Source: Alitta virens (lineage: Eukaryota > Annelida > Polychaeta > Phyllodocida > Nereididae). From it: DNA of 64,000 nt. The stretch lies in assembly GCA_932294295.1 (NCBI GenBank), contig OW028579.1, forward strand, positions 5,974,370 to 6,038,369, written 5' to 3'. The notes under the pieces were generated by a model. That model made no database searches. It was given only the letters and a program-made list of their open reading frames with translations, and was not told where the DNA came from. This document shows positions 37,616-49,781 of this stretch, one piece after another; the first letter of the stretch is position 1, and every line of letters starts with the position of its first letter. Position numbers and translations under genes: made by a program.

Positions 37616-40360
37616 CAGACCTAGTACTAGTTGGGACAGACAGAGTGGAGACAACAGATAAAGACACAGAATCATACAAAGACAGCCAAACGAGTCTCTA
37701 ATCCATAACTATTATTCCATGAGATGAGTTCTGCATTACATCTGCCATGACTGATATTACTAATAGGGAAATACACTGTAGCCCTGCCAACTTCCTTAAT
37801 TGGTAACCTCCAGTTAGTTTCATAAAATACGGTCGACTCTAGCTGTCTGTAGGGACCTGTACCTGGCTGTGGTCTAAACATGCTCAAGCCAGCTGCTTCT
37901 GTCCACTTCTGTTGCTAATAATCGGCTTACATTTATCACCAGATAAATATAAACCTTGGTAAATGTAAGAAATTGATCTATTATATCTTAAATATGTAGC
38001 CAGATATGACAACTTTGTCTAGTTTCAATTTGACGGGCTGTTTTTAATGAAACTAACTTTAGGTCAGCTGAACAATGCTGAAGATTTACAATACTTGCGA
38101 CAAACTCAATTTGAGTGTGACAAACAAAACGTGAGCACACCTTTTGTCAGTAAAAACAGGTTAATACTGATATCTATTATGACATTTGCATGGTGGAAAA
38201 TGTCATGCAAATACAATAGCAATTTTGATGCCGTCCCAATACGTTTAGACGGAACCTCCCTACCATATGGTACCAAACTGGTGTAACAGTTTAATCAAAA
38301 TCTTAGATTCGTGGGCACTTATTAAAAAAAAAATAATAAGAAAATGTTATAGAATCATAGTTTGTTCCCAGATACGTATATTTCTTGTACAAACTAGAGT
38401 CTCTAGTTCATCCATGGATGCATAAGACATTCATGGTTCATCAAAGTACACTAATGGACTTTTAAAAACGCACAGGTAAAACATGTTGTACAAACCCGAG
38501 ATAATGCGTTTTTAAAGTCCATTAGTGTATATATATATATTCAAAAAATTATTGAAAGTTGTTGAAAGTGGAAAAAACTTCATTATTTGGAAATTGTATA
38601 ATAGACCAATATTACCTTTCTAAAACTGGATCCATATTAAAAAAAAAAAAAAAAACATAAAAAAGAACCATGGAGTCACTTAATGAACACGATGAACAAT
38701 CCAAATAATACAGAGTATGTCTGGCCAAATTTATGACCAGCAATAAAAGCTTATCCCATGAATATTTTATACCTGGATCGAAAATGCTATATTAACAACG
38801 TGACAGCACTCATTAATTAAACATCAAACCAGTTGGATTTCTCTTACTTGCAACTCCTCATCATAAGCCAATCTCAACATCAAAACCACCTCACTATTAA
38901 GACCCCCCTCACCATTAAGACTACTTAATTATGGAATACCCAGTAAGCTAGTATCATCACCACGATCATTTTACAAGACAGGTAAATTTTCACCTATCTT
39001 GGTCAAAACAACGGGGTTCTCTTTGTATGCGCTGTGTAATTGTGGCTATTTCTGTGAAAATCTGGTAGTGAACAAAATGTTCAACAGACATTTATGGTCT
39101 AAAATATTAAAGTATGCTGTTTCAACCTTCAGGTACAACAGTAAAATCTCAAAAAAGCAAGTCCTTTAAAAATAGAAATAACGTTTCTTTATAAACATAA
39201 ATTTCACTTGTCAGATTTGATTATTTCTCTAAATAAGCTATGTTAGCTCAAGTCATGAAGACATAAACCTAAATTAATCGAAAGTTCACTGTAATGTCTT
39301 GGGAAATCCTTGAAAAATATCTGTATAATATCTAAGAACTTCGGAGGAAATGTCAATATTTGATGTAAAAAATTGAGGATAGCTTCTGCATGACATAGAA
39401 AATTTTGAAGACACGTGAGCATTTCAAAGTAAACAATTTAGAAAAAGCATCAAAATGAGATTTTAACAAATTAATAAAATTGGTGAAAATTTGGGGAGAA
39501 TTAGAGCGAGATAGAAATAAATGGGTAGGATTGGTGAAATTTGGGGCATATTAACATCAGAAGGTGCCTATTTTGGGAAAAAAATTGGCATAAAATTAGG
39601 GAAATATCAGGATAGGACGGGAGCAATTTTGGGGAAATATCAGAGAAAAATAAAATAGGGTGTATTTCTGGTTTTAGAGTGGTGAAGTGCTGAACAGACT
39701 TTATTTTTCTCTCATTTTGTTCAGGTTTTGCCCAAATTCCGCCAAAATACATTCTGTTCTGCTCTTTATTGTTTACGAAGTTCTGAACCATGTGATGATA
39801 TAGACCATAGAGGTATTATAGATAATACCTCCATGATAAAGACAAAGACAGCTAAAGCAGCTCGTTCCTCCGTCAAAAATGATTACATAAAATTTAGTGA
39901 CATATTTGGGAGGTATAAATCCCACTCTATGGTGCCCCTGGGATCAATAAATAATTATGAATTTACCAAAATGTATTGGTCATTACCAAACAAAAACATA
40001 TCTTTATCAGTAAGCTAATTATAACTGACAACAAACAGCTTTCAAAAGGCGAGGTGCCCTGCAAACATTTCCTGTATGGGGAAAATTGTTGTATTGATTT
40101 CGAAAATTACAATTATAATTAATGATGTGCATTTTCCCTGAATACCAACATTTCAACATGTTTTATATACAGCTGTATACCATACCATATTCAGTTATAC
40201 AAAATGTAACTGTATGTATTTAGTCAACTACATAACATATTCGGTAATAAAAAAATGTAACTATTTATTTAGTCGGTAATAAAAAAATGTAACTGTATTT
40301 ATTTAGTCAACTTTTAACCTTCAATTTTGTTTAAAGAAGAAATTTACTTTCTAATGTCTA
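37616..40360. other. no recognisable gene
   Basis: Only short frames. 39,480-39,720 is low-complexity (GGGAAATATCAG-like words). A small hairpin GAGGTATTAT/ATAATACCTC lies at 39,808-39,831. Confidence 0.5.
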
Positions 40361-40510
40361 ATGTCTATGCTGCTTGGTCTGAAGCTTGCTCAGCTTATAT
40401 GACCAGCTGCCAGAGGCAGACGTTATGTTGAGATGATAAGGCTTAGATTCCACACCATGTTACACATTTACCCTGTGGGTGGGGTCTTTTACTTGCATCA
40501 GCATAGGCAC
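40361..40510 (-). repeat. core-SINE fragment
   Basis: Shares tail and core with the SINE at 9,049-9,297 (CAGCTTATATGACCAGCTG, GAGATGATAAGGC, CATGTTACACATTTACCC, GTCTTTTACTTGCATCAGCA) but lacks the tRNA-like head. Its ACATTTACCCTGTGGG stretch is the unoccupied equivalent of the Polinton insertion site. Confidence 0.75.
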
Positions 40511-40782
40511 CGAGTACGATATTAGCAATATAGCGATCTTACTATATATATACCAATTATTTCAGGCAAATGGTGGTCCTGAAATTCTATTGTATGAGCA
40601 TAATTACGACACACAAATGCTTGAAATGCATAAATCCACACCTGCATAAGCATTTATTCTATAAATTATAATCATGAATGTACAAATGTACCTATTACCA
40701 TAACAAAAAAAAAGGAGATTATAGATTATAATTTTTTGTAATTCTACTTCATAGGCATAATAATGAAAAACACAAATACTTA

Positions 40783-40877
40783 AATCTTCACCTATATCAT
40801 ACATAAAATCTTCACCTATATCATACATAAAATCTTCACCTATATCATACATAAAATCTTCACCTATATCATACATA
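40783..40877. repeat. 23-bp minisatellite, four units
   Basis: Four near-identical copies of AAATCTTCACCTATATCATA+CAT. Confidence 0.95.
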
Positions 40878-41880
40878 TGCATGTATTTTAAGGCTATAAC
40901 ACTTGAAGTTGTTGAACATGTTTCAAACTAGATCATAACCCAAAACTTTTTTTTACTTTGGCCTGGTCTACAAACACCACTGTGCAACAGAGCTACTAAA
41001 GAAAAGAAAAAACACAAAAAAAAAAAACTGCCTAAAATACACAGAATTGCCTGGGAGCTTGAAAATAGGTTTATGTGCTGTCGACAACAGAAAAACACAG
41101 CGAATAGTACATGAAATTGTGTGCTGCATACCTGTGTATATAGCTGTCATCCCTTTGAATGGGTTATAATATACAGGTAATATATAGTAGAGGGTATTCC
41201 TTATAATATTATATCCATGGATTTAGATGTTTGTTCTAGGTTAACACACGTGGTCCACCGGCTCACTATTGACAGAACTGGCTGCAGTAACACAGCATCC
41301 ATGCAGCAGCAGCACACTCTCGCTAGATGGCGTTTGCCTCGAGCCGGGGTCAACGACCGCTTCGGTCATTCACCTTTCTGTCCAATGTTAGAAGCAGCTA
41401 TGGCTATTTCTGTAGTTGAAATCTGTTAAAGCAAGGTTAAAGCTACTATACGCCAGCGAATATGTTTAATGAAATTGCACGTTATTTAGTGAATGCTTCG
41501 ACGTGGCGAATATATGATAATTCAATCTGCCAATAAAAATGGATGAACCATGATAAATTAATAGAATAAATCGTTTGGTAATTCCCACTCAAATTGACTC
41601 AATTGCTCAATCAATAGGCTCCACATTAACACATTTCCATTTATGATGTAAAACTGCCAATGGATTCAATGTGGATAACACCGGCTAATTGGGAAAATTA
41701 ATTATTAATAACTTACATAGTCAATATTTGATTATAAAATGGTGACAGGGCAAAACGCGACCCACGTGATCACAATACACGGAACAGACACAAAGGGCAA
41801 AAAAGCAATAACAAATATGATCAATGATTTCATACCACCAAAATAAGGCAGCACATATCTCTACATTAATAATTCAATGT
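40878..41880. other. no recognisable feature
   Basis: No gene or clear repeat. 41,230-41,420 is CG-richer than its surroundings (ATGGCGTTTGCC, CGACCGCTTCGG) but has no identifiable exon. Confidence 0.45.
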
Positions 41881-41889
41881 GTTTTACAT

Positions 41890-42472
41890 GGGCGTCTGTA
41901 AAACGCGGAACGAAATGGAATGGAAAAACGCGGAACGGGGAAAATACAATTTTATATGCATTGTCAAGTGGGGGATGAGCTACAGTATGTTTATCAATAG
42001 GCTCAACTTAGTACAACCAAAAAGTGGTATAGGATTGCAGTTTTCTCACTTAGCGATGGAGTTGATGTCCTGGGGCTGTGTCCAAGTTTTTTGGTTAACC
42101 ATGAATTACTTTGAGAACACTTCTATGGGATGTCTAGGGTGTAGGGGGGGATCTCAGAGCCCCGAAATTGTACAATTTACATTAAATATGACGAAAATAT
42201 AAACGTGTAGGGGGGGGGGGGCCGGGGGGTTAAGTAGGCCTAATAAAAAAATAAACAAAGTCTTTTGGTATTTTTTTTTTTTGGGGGGGGGGATGTCCAA
42301 ATGATGTGGTCAGTCACACGCCATTTTGGGGTAAAGACATGAACTTATCAAAGCCTGCATTGTGCATAAGTGGTCATTCCCTTCTATGTAGTTTCATTCC
42401 GTTCCGCGTTTTATCATTCCGTTCCGTTCCGCGTTTTATCATTCCATTCCGTTCTGCGTTTTACAGACGCCC
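41890..42472. mobile_element. Mutator-like MITE with 9-bp target duplication
   Basis: The terminal inverted repeat starts GGGCGTCTGTAAAACGC at 41,890 and ends with its complement at 42,472. Both sides are flanked by GTTTTACAT (41,881-41,889 and 42,473-42,481), a perfect 9-bp duplication as made by MULE/Mutator elements. The right arm carries about three tandem copies of CATTCCGTTCCGCGTTTTAT-like units. Interior G-runs lie at 42,143-42,149, 42,210-42,221 and 42,283-42,292. Confidence 0.85.
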
Positions 42473-42499
42473 GTTTTACATTCAAATAAGTGTTCGTAA

Positions 42500-42833
42500 T
42501 AGGCCTACAGTGGAACCCAAGATAACATCACCTCACTATTAGGGCCACATAATCATGATAATGTTCAAGAAAAAACATTAATGTAGTCCTATAAGCATTG
42601 TTGGGTGTATTAAACTCATAACTCAGGCCATATCACAAATAAGGCTATCTCGTGATTAAGACCACCTCACCATTATGACCACCTCACAATTACGACCACC
42701 TTGATATTAAGACTATTTCAATTTAAACCACATAACAATTAAGACCACCTTATGATTACATATATTATATGACACCTCAAAAAATGGAGACCACTTGATC
42801 TTACCATTAAGACCACCTCAAAAATAAGACAAC
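42500..42833. repeat. degenerate array of 'gaccacctca..attaa' modules
   Basis: Around twelve diverged copies of AAGACCACCTCACNATT-like modules at 15-30 bp spacing. Single or few copies of the same module occur elsewhere in the window. The Gypsy-type element begins at the end of this array. Confidence 0.6.
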
Positions 42834-43066
42834 TGTAAGGTCCTTCTGGGATTGACTCAAAGACAAAGAATACAGTTGGAAGCTTTATTGGCCCTGCCCC
42901 AGCCAAACGTCCTGTCTATCAACTGTTCTGGACCCTACTGATGCTGCCAGCATCCCTCTAGCCCATTCTGGCTAATAGGAACCAATCACACCCCTATCAA
43001 CGTGATCCCCTTGCTGGGGCATAGGAAATGCCCCACATTCTAGGTCAACGGCCCAAGCTGCTCGCA
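42834..43066 (-). repeat. 3' LTR
   Basis: Plus strand starts TGTAAGGTCC. The 220 bp to 43,053 match the other LTR. If the LTR follows the TG...CA rule it runs to CTCGCA at 43,066, followed inward by a purine-rich tract on the minus strand (AGTAGGAGTGGAGGCGC, 43,067-43,083), a fitting polypurine tract. Confidence 0.8.
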
Positions 43067-43083
43067 GCGCCTCCACTCCTACT

Positions 43084-44678
43084 GTCATTTCACCCCAGCC
43101 CAATGATAATCTGACACAAATTATATACATTAATACAGATACACAAGGCCAAATAACGGCACAAGGTTACGGCTCCTTTCAAAGTCCACGAGAGTCCATA
43201 ATGATTTCACATTTTCTTAAACCAAGAGTCAATTCATCGGGTCCCTTTTCTCAGGATACTAGCTCCGGGGGAGCTGTCAATCACACTCCTGAGGCACAGT
43301 CCACTTACACAGTCCTGGGACCAGTTACAGTTACAGTCCATAGCCGTACACCGGCTGACAGCTGTCAAACAGTGACCTTGTCAGGTCAACTGTCAGACTC
43401 TGGTGCGTTGAAATCACTACAAAGATGGACACTCCTGCGCATTGAAATCACCACTCGCAATAATCCGACAATTACAGGGCATCTTTGAGGTACTCCTCAG
43501 TAGTCCACGAACTATACATGGTCAAGTCACTAGGCATTAGGGCATGCCTAAGCCCAATTCTATTGTCACTCCGTGATGGTATCCAGGTTTTTGCATCCAA
43601 TACATTTTCCAGGGGCCGTATTCCGGGTTGTTTTCCGTTGATCAGTCCTGCTGAAGCCGCCACCCGGAAGGAACGAAGTCACACGTTCCTGACATCGTCC
43701 TTCGGGGGCAGGTCCAGCACACAGTCCGTGAGCTTTCCGGGTCGTCATCTAGGGGTAACAAGGGAGGCGGTGGGCCCAAAAAAAGGGCCACACTTGATGC
43801 TGGGGAAGGAGAGAAAAGGACTCAGGGCTTCGTCACCCGCCGGAGCTCCTGCCACATCCGGCACCGCTTTTCAGTCAGGCGGGTCACCTCCTCCAGGAGG
43901 AGGTCAGCTTGGCGCTCCAGGTCCCGGCCCCTCCTCTTCTCGCCTTCCAACTCCCGGATGGCATCGTCTCTTTCCCGGGCGTTAATAAAAGTCGCCAAAT
44001 ATGGAATGTTTGGCACCATTTACCCCACCCCTCTTCAGTTTTGCAACTCCATGACAGATAAAATCCATTACTCCAGCACAACTTGTCATGTGCCAAACCA
44101 TTACATGATAAGACTCAGAGAAAAACACATCAATCTGACAGTTTACCACATAAACACAGCCATTCCTATCACTAGAAATTACAGCTCAAATACCACAGTG
44201 AAAACCACTGCTAGAGCACGGAAAAGGTATCAAAACCACTTTTTACTACTACTCAGTTTTTCACAGCAACATGCTCATAAACCTGAGCAAGGCAAGACAC
44301 CCATGTTTCCTACAATTTAATTTCTTTTTTTAAATGAAAGAGATGCTCGTATGAGAAGTTAATAAAGTCACACATAACTCACTAGACGAGTGAATAAAAC
44401 CTTCAGAGAAAGGCCATGTCACACTGACACTTTCTTTGGAAAACCACATCAGGTACAGGGTTCAACTTAAAGAATTAAAATTTGCGCTACGGAATTCATA
44501 AGCCGATTCACTCCTTTCTGGATAGTTAAGCATGCCTACTCCGTATTAATCAAAAAGTAACTTACTAGAAATAAGTAAGGGGATCCCACTTAATCAGAAA
44601 TAAACTATCAATTCACCAACTCATTCTATACATATCATCGCTGTATAGAGGACAGACCGGGATTTGGATTAGTAAACC
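43084..44678 (-). other. 3' internal region of the Gypsy-type element
   Basis: GC-richer than the host DNA, with several overlapping short frames on both strands. Apart from the coiled-coil frame, nothing recognisable. Confidence 0.45.
43822..44019 (-). CDS. short coiled-coil frame in the 3' part of the Gypsy-type element
   Basis: 65 codons, strongly charged (RERDDAIRELEGEKRRGRDL.. with heptad-like Leu/Ile spacing), so a coiled coil is likely. Position downstream of pol suggests an accessory third frame or the end of an unusual pol, but it has no recognisable family and may be only a remnant. Confidence 0.35.
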   Translation of the reverse strand: MVPNIPYLATFINARERDDAIRELEGEKRRGRDLERQADLLLEEVTRLTEKRCRMWQELRRVTKP

Positions 44679-44898
44679 CTAATCAAATCCAATGTTGTGA
44701 CCATATCTGTCGGGTGACTGTCTCAGCCTCTTTGAAATAAAGGACTCAGCCTCAGGATTCAGTCTGGAATCCTCAGCCAGCCGGGGTGACGCTATTTTCC
44801 CGCCACTTTTCATGCGGTTTGCGGGCGTCAACCCGGGCGCTCCTCTGCCTCCTATATCCGCGTGGGTAGGCGGCGCTGCGTTTGGAGGCACCGCATCA

Positions 44899-45264
44899 TT
44901 ATCTGAGCATCACACGGTCAGAGGATGCTGCTGCTGGCATCACTGCACTCCGAAGTACATCATCTCGCATTTCACCAGATCGCTTCAGAGGCGTAGCCTT
45001 CCCTAATTCAGAGGGGGGCTCATTCTGACGCTCATCATACAGAAAGGGGTCGGTGTACGGGTCAATCAGGGGCAAATCAGCTACATCAGCATCACGTAGT
45101 TCAGCCATGTACGGCTTCAGCTGATTAATGTGCACAATCCGAGATTTCCCAGCTGCAGGAGCCACAATCTCATAATTAACCTCCCCCATTTTCTTAATCA
45201 CCCTGTAGGGACTTAAAAACTTAAGACCAAGTTTCTGCCTAGCCAGGGGCGGATAAAACAGCAA
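44899..45264 (-). pseudogene. integrase C-terminal domain remnant
   Basis: 121 codons. The N-terminal part carries KLGLKFLSPYRVIKKMGEVN, then YEI and VHINQLKPY: the GPY/F-type module at the C-terminus of Gypsy integrases (here SPY). The catalytic DDE core and zinc finger are not present. Confidence 0.8.
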
Positions 45265-45339
45265 TACTGATTGCTGGAAAGTCTATTATAATGCTTTGTG
45301 CTCTGTACAATTTCCCATCTTTTAGGTGCAACCAATGTA

Positions 45340-45555
45340 CTAGGCCCAAATATCCCTGACACTTCCAGATCTATCAGCTATATCACTATAGGAGGGCCTT
45401 TGTCCTGCTTTTAGCCAATCTTGAGCTTGGGCAGCCACAATCTCATCCCTCGTCCATGCGTTCAACCAGTTCGGACCCAGAACCTCAGATTTTTCAGGGC
45501 CACCCATTTCCGCTGGAGCAACCACCACTTCCGGTGATGCCCCAATGTTTACCAC
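45340..45555 (-). pseudogene. pol linker remnant (RNase H to integrase spacer)
   Basis: 71 codons with LNAWTRDEIVAAQAQDWLKA and GQRPSYSDIADRSGSVRDIW. This resembles the spacer between RNase H and the integrase zinc finger in Gypsy-type pol (T.EEL..AQ..D..L..WLEAG.RP.W). The reverse transcriptase before it and the integrase core after it are gone. Confidence 0.6.
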
Positions 45556-45832
45556 GGGATAGAGGTCTCAGAGACTGCAACCACTGGCTGACTCACAGAG
45601 ACGGTCTCAGTACGGGCTGGTGTCTCAGCCATACTGCCAACACTGCCTACAATTCTAGCTGCCTTGGGCCCATGTCCCTGGCGCCACAATGGCGCCTGCT
45701 CCCATGGCTTCATTAACCGGTGGGCCCTGTCAGCATTACACTGCACTAGGGCCACCACTAGTTCTTGGTCCCCATGCCCAAGGTCAGGGGCAATCGTCCC
45801 TCTTACATCATTTAACAGGGAATAAAACAACT

Positions 45833-46809
45833 CTAACTTGCTCCCGAGTCACGGGGCCTCCCTGAGCTGAGGGAGCCACCCGTTTGACAAACTGGGGCCG
45901 AATCTGGGGTCTCAGTACGGACAATGGGCATAGCCACGGCCCCTATTGGCCCAAGGTCGGGTTTGTGGGGTGGAGTGGCTTCATAGGCGGACTCATATTG
46001 GACGGCCAAGTCAATGGCATCCTGCAAAGTGGAGGGCTTGAGGGCACCTAACCAGAACCTCATACTGGGAGAACCGGCTGTCTCCATGAACCTTTCCTTG
46101 GCGAACCTTTCCTGCTCCTCAGTCGAGGATGCAGGGTTCGCCTTCCTGGAAAGATCCATCAAGAATAAGCCATATGACTCCAGATCCATTTCGGGGCTCC
46201 TCTTTGCATTAAACCACTTATTACGGTAGGCATCTAGGGCACGGGTAGAACAAAACTGGGCCTTTAATTGCTCCGTCATCCTATCCCACAATTTCTCATA
46301 GGGCAATGAGACAATCTTGAGCCTAGCAGGGCCGGAAATACTAGTCCACATATGGAAACAAAAAAATAATCAGGAAAGGCCACTCCCTGGCCATCATACA
46401 AAGGGGGTAGGGCTTCTCTACGGCGTCTATGCCTTGAATGATAGGCATGACTACCAGGGGCCAAGTGGTCCGCCATTACTGCTCCGGCTCCACCAGCCCC
46501 AATTGACTCAATCCCCACCTGGGTCCTATATTCAGGAGAGGAGGAAGGAATGGACGCAGAGGAGTCATTCGAATCAGACTCTCTCTGCACCATGTCCCTG
46601 GACCTCTTCCCACTACTTGCCCTAGGCCTAGTTCCCTCCCTAGGTTGCCTCACTCCTGACATGGAGCTAGCACGTGGTCTACCTGGGGTGGCATCCCCAG
46701 AAGCCATGCTGGTGACTGGGGGACCAGATGTGTCGACCCCGGTAGACTGGGGAGCCAATGTCCGGCTCTCCCTGTCTTGGGGAACTTTTCTACCAGGTTT
46801 GGGTCTCAA
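45833..46809 (-). pseudogene. gag of the Gypsy-type element, frameshifted
   Basis: Two overlapping minus-strand frames. The first (46,809-46,276) gives a basic, Ser/Pro-rich N-terminus and reaches LPPLYDGQGVAFPDYFF. The second (46,351-45,833) carries the capsid-like helical region: LPYEKLWDRMTEQLKAQF, then FAKERFMETAGSP, then LKPSTLQDAIDLAVQYESAYEA. The wording is typical of Ty3/Gypsy Gag. The frame changes near 46,350, and the usual sequence between the two motifs is shortened, so there is a deletion as well. No zinc knuckle is seen. On its own it would have formed the particle shell of the retrotransposon. Confidence 0.8.
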
Positions 46810-47040
46810 TCAGGCATACTGATAGAACAAACAGCAAACAAGACAAACAGAGTAACCAGGGCAGGGCCACTCAAACAAGACCAGTTTCAGAGTAAAGTGA
46901 AACTACTTAGCCGTTTCTGTTGCACAAACACACAAAAATGATATTCCTTATGTGACACAAGAGTAAATACTTAAAAACACAAGTAAATCCCGACAAGCAC
47001 CAATTTGAAAGGTCCTAAAGTATTCCTGAGAACGAGTCAA

Positions 47041-47058
47041 GTCCCACATCGGGCGCCA
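47041..47058 (-). other. primer-binding site, tRNA-Lys type
   Basis: On the minus strand TGGCGCCCGATGTGGGAC lies 3 bp after the 5' LTR. It is complementary to a tRNA 3' end of lysine type (..CCCACATCGGGCGCCA). Confidence 0.75.
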
Positions 47059-47061
47059 ATT

Positions 47062-47281
47062 TGTAAGGTCCTTCTGGGATTGACTCAAAGACAAAGAATA
47101 CAGTTGGAAGCTTTATTGGCCCTGCCCCAGCCAAATGTCCTGTCTATCCACTGTTCTGGACCCTACTGATGCTGCCAGCATCCCTCTAGCCCATTCTGGC
47201 CAATAGGAACCCAACCACACCCCTATCACGTGATCCCCTTGCTGGGGCATAGGAAGTGCCCCACATTCTAGGTCAACGGCC
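47062..47281 (-). repeat. 5' LTR (outer end truncated)
   Basis: Identical layout to the 3' LTR apart from about seven differences. Breaks off at 47,281, about 13 bp short of the LTR end inferred from the 3' copy. Confidence 0.8.
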
Positions 47282-48860
47282 TTTCAAGAGGTCACTGGGG
47301 TCATGGGAAAGGGGTAACATTAAACTAGAGCCTTACGGTGCTGAATCCAGAAGGTGGTGATATTGTACATGTAGTGGGTAGTGTTAGTGCTAGAGTACTA
47401 CCAGATGGGGCTATAGACATCGTTTGATCCGTTACGATTCAATAATATCTCGATAAATTGGTAACGATAAATATAACTAATTGAAAGTTAATCACTCAAT
47501 GCAATGTGTGGCAAGTAAATTATGTTGCCTTGTATGGAGTCTGATATATTTTCTTCATTTTTCCCTATTATGTGCCTCTTTTGTTTTACTGCCCATAAAA
47601 CTACACGATCCAGTGCATATCTATAGCATCATGAGATGAGAAGCTTTACACACAAAGAAAAAAAGAAGACTAATAAATGTAAAGGAGATATACAAGGACC
47701 CAGCGAGTTCAACTAAAATGCTATATTTTACTGTCCTAACACTTAGACAGACCTGGAGACCTTTCGTACATTTCAACTCCGCTTTACAGCCACCTCACCA
47801 ATGTCACCATTAAATAAGCCTCACAATAAAGAAACAATTTTCAAAACAACTGTATTTTGGCATTGCACTGATATTATCTCATCGTTATTTATATGTATCA
47901 GTATATTTACTCTAAAGCCTTAGTAGTATTCAAGGTCATCTTAATGTCGAGGGCCCACTCCATCATTGTCCATTGCTTATTATTACCAAGTATTGGGTGC
48001 TGCTGAGGGTTGCTGCATGCCTACACCATATGTTCCATGTCATAGACTTTGAAGTACAAGGTTATTCAAGGTGACCCAGCTTTGAATAAACCTTAATCTT
48101 GCAAAAATATATTGTCAGCCTTGGTGTTGATAATATTATACTCAAGGAAGGTGCTTGATATATTCTAGAACTTTATCTTGCCACAACCTCACAAAGACAG
48201 CTAACTCGCAATTATAAGTCAAATTGTGATCTTCTTCTGGCACCGCAAACTAATCTACATCATTATAAACATCCGAATTTGGAACAATTCCCTCAGCTTT
48301 GGTAAAGACAAATACACCCACCAGGGTGACCCCTACTATGAATTTCCATGTAATGTATAACGTACAGTGACGTTATTACTCTTGAAAAAAAGGGTCAATA
48401 AATATGAATTTGAAAAAATTAGGAAATTATCAGTTGTAGACACAACTTCCTGATACATTTTTCCCTTAAATTACAGATTTCCAGATAATTTTTTTTAAAT
48501 TCCCTCCTGACTTTTCCCAGACTGAAAAACAAAAGCCACGTTGATTTTACTGCAGGTTTTTCCCAATAGGCTGGGAATCCTGCAAATGTGTCCTACTTCA
48601 CAATAATACCATGCTTTGACACGAAAAAAAGATATCATACCAATGCAGGCTTTTAAACCATTAACTTCACATGAATTATCAAAAGCTAAATCTATCATCA
48701 TTTCAGCCATGTAATATTTATATAAACATCTGCAACTAAACTCATGCTGATATATAAACTCATATTACCACACATGTAAGCCAGGACAAAGGTCTAAAAT
48801 TATACTGCCATGCAGTCTGCGATGTCAGGTACAGACTGTTGCTATACACAGCTATACTTA
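47282..48860. other. no recognisable feature
   Basis: AT-rich host-like sequence, short frames only. The 'acctcacnattaa' module appears once near 47,790-47,830. Confidence 0.5.
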
Positions 48861-49172
48861 AGGATAGATAGGAAGAGATAGATAGATAGATAGATAGATA
48901 GCTAATTAGACATATAGATATATAGTCAGGTAGATAGGTAGAAAGACAGACAGACAGATAGATAGATAGAAAGACAGACAGACTGATAGATAGACTGATA
49001 TATAGACTGATATACAGACAAATAGATAGATAGATAGAGAGATAGACAGACAGACAGACATATAGATAGATAGACAGATAGATAGAGACAGACAGACAGA
49101 TAGATAGACTGATATACAGACAGACAGACAGATAGGACAGATAGGATAGATAGATAGATAGATAGATAGATA
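48861..49172. repeat. (GATA)n/(GACA)n microsatellite
   Basis: About 310 bp of GATA and GACAGACA repeats. Serine/Tyr/Leu-rich frames across it are artefacts. Confidence 0.92.
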
Positions 49173-49249
49173 GCACATTGGTCAGCTCTGTTGAATCTTC
49201 ATGAGGCAAACCCCACTCCCAGCTAAATGTCAATCAAGAAGTCAAAATG

Positions 49250-49299
49250 GAGGTGCCTTATACTCAGTGTCTATGCTGAGGCAAGTAAAAGACCCCACC
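49250..49299 (+). repeat. core-SINE copy split by the Polinton, left part
   Basis: GTCTATGCTGAGGCAAGTAA..GACCCCACC matches the SINE family core. It continues after the Polinton at 63,542. Confidence 0.8.
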
Positions 49300-49305
49300 A
49301 ATGGG
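49300..49305. repeat. target-site duplication, left copy
   Basis: AATGGG, identical to 63,536-63,541. Confidence 0.92.
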
Positions 49306-49655
49306 AGTAGTAATATACAGTGCTCTACAGCCCGCAAAGGAATCCACTTGACTTTTGGTGAAACGGAGGTAGTAAGGTAGCAACATCAAAGGGAAACCCA
49401 TTGTCTTTTGGAGAACAGGATGAAGTAGGGTAGTAATTAAATTTCACACTCCAATGCATCCGGTGAAGCTAGGGTAGCTTATGTGAAGGAAGGGTAGGTA
49501 ATAAATCGCACACCTGTCAAAGTCATTGTCACGGTGCAGTGAATCAGACCCCCTCTTGATCCCCCCATCCATTTTAATCCATTGCAGTCTGCTGTAGCTG
49601 GCTGTAGTCTATGGTGCAATACTTGGGAACCCCCTAATCTAAAAATAGACAGGGT
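49306..49655 (+). repeat. Polinton left terminal inverted repeat
   Basis: Matches 63,535 to about 63,165 in inverted sense. The left copy lacks an internal stretch of about 45 bp (between TCAAAGTCAT and GTCACGGTGC) that the right copy has. Confidence 0.92.
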
Positions 49656-49728
49656 GATCATTTTCTAAAAATAGCTTATGAGGTAATGGGAAATAGGGGG
49701 AGCCAGTGGAACCCTCCAGCTGGCCTCC

Positions 49729-49740
49729 TACAATATAAAG
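49729..49740 (+). promoter_or_regulatory. TATA box of the PC4-like gene
   Basis: TACAATATAAAG about 50 bp before the ATG at 49,782. The expected transcription start lies near the CTCTCAACACTC stretch. Confidence 0.55.
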
Positions 49741-49781
49741 CCCCATCACCCCCACTCTCAACACTCAAACTGCTTCTAACC

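Larger units (their letters stand above)
42834..47281 (-). mobile_element. Ty3/Gypsy-type LTR retrotransposon, internally deleted
   Basis: Two direct repeats of 220 bp (42,834-43,053 and 47,062-47,281) differ at about seven positions, about 97% identity by hand count, and enclose gag and integrase remnants on the minus strand. A primer-binding site lies next to the 5' LTR. RT, RNase H, protease and the integrase core are missing, and gag is frameshifted, so the element cannot move by itself. No target duplication is visible because the outer end of the 5' LTR seems truncated (47,281). Confidence 0.9.

Noticed and set aside
40783..40877. CRISPR-like array
   Set aside because: Four units are contiguous without spacers, in a eukaryotic genome; a plain minisatellite.
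43485..43985. 166-codon plus-strand frame
   Set aside because: Antisense to the GC-rich 3' part of the Gypsy-type element; no family, low-complexity Gly/Pro/Ser end.
48760..49233. 157-codon minus-strand frame rich in Ser/Leu/Tyr/Ile
   Set aside because: Translation of the GATA/GACA microsatellite.
49686..49781. N-terminal extension of the PC4-like frame
   Set aside because: Covers a TATA box and the presumed transcription start; the second in-frame ATG at 49,782 has a better context.
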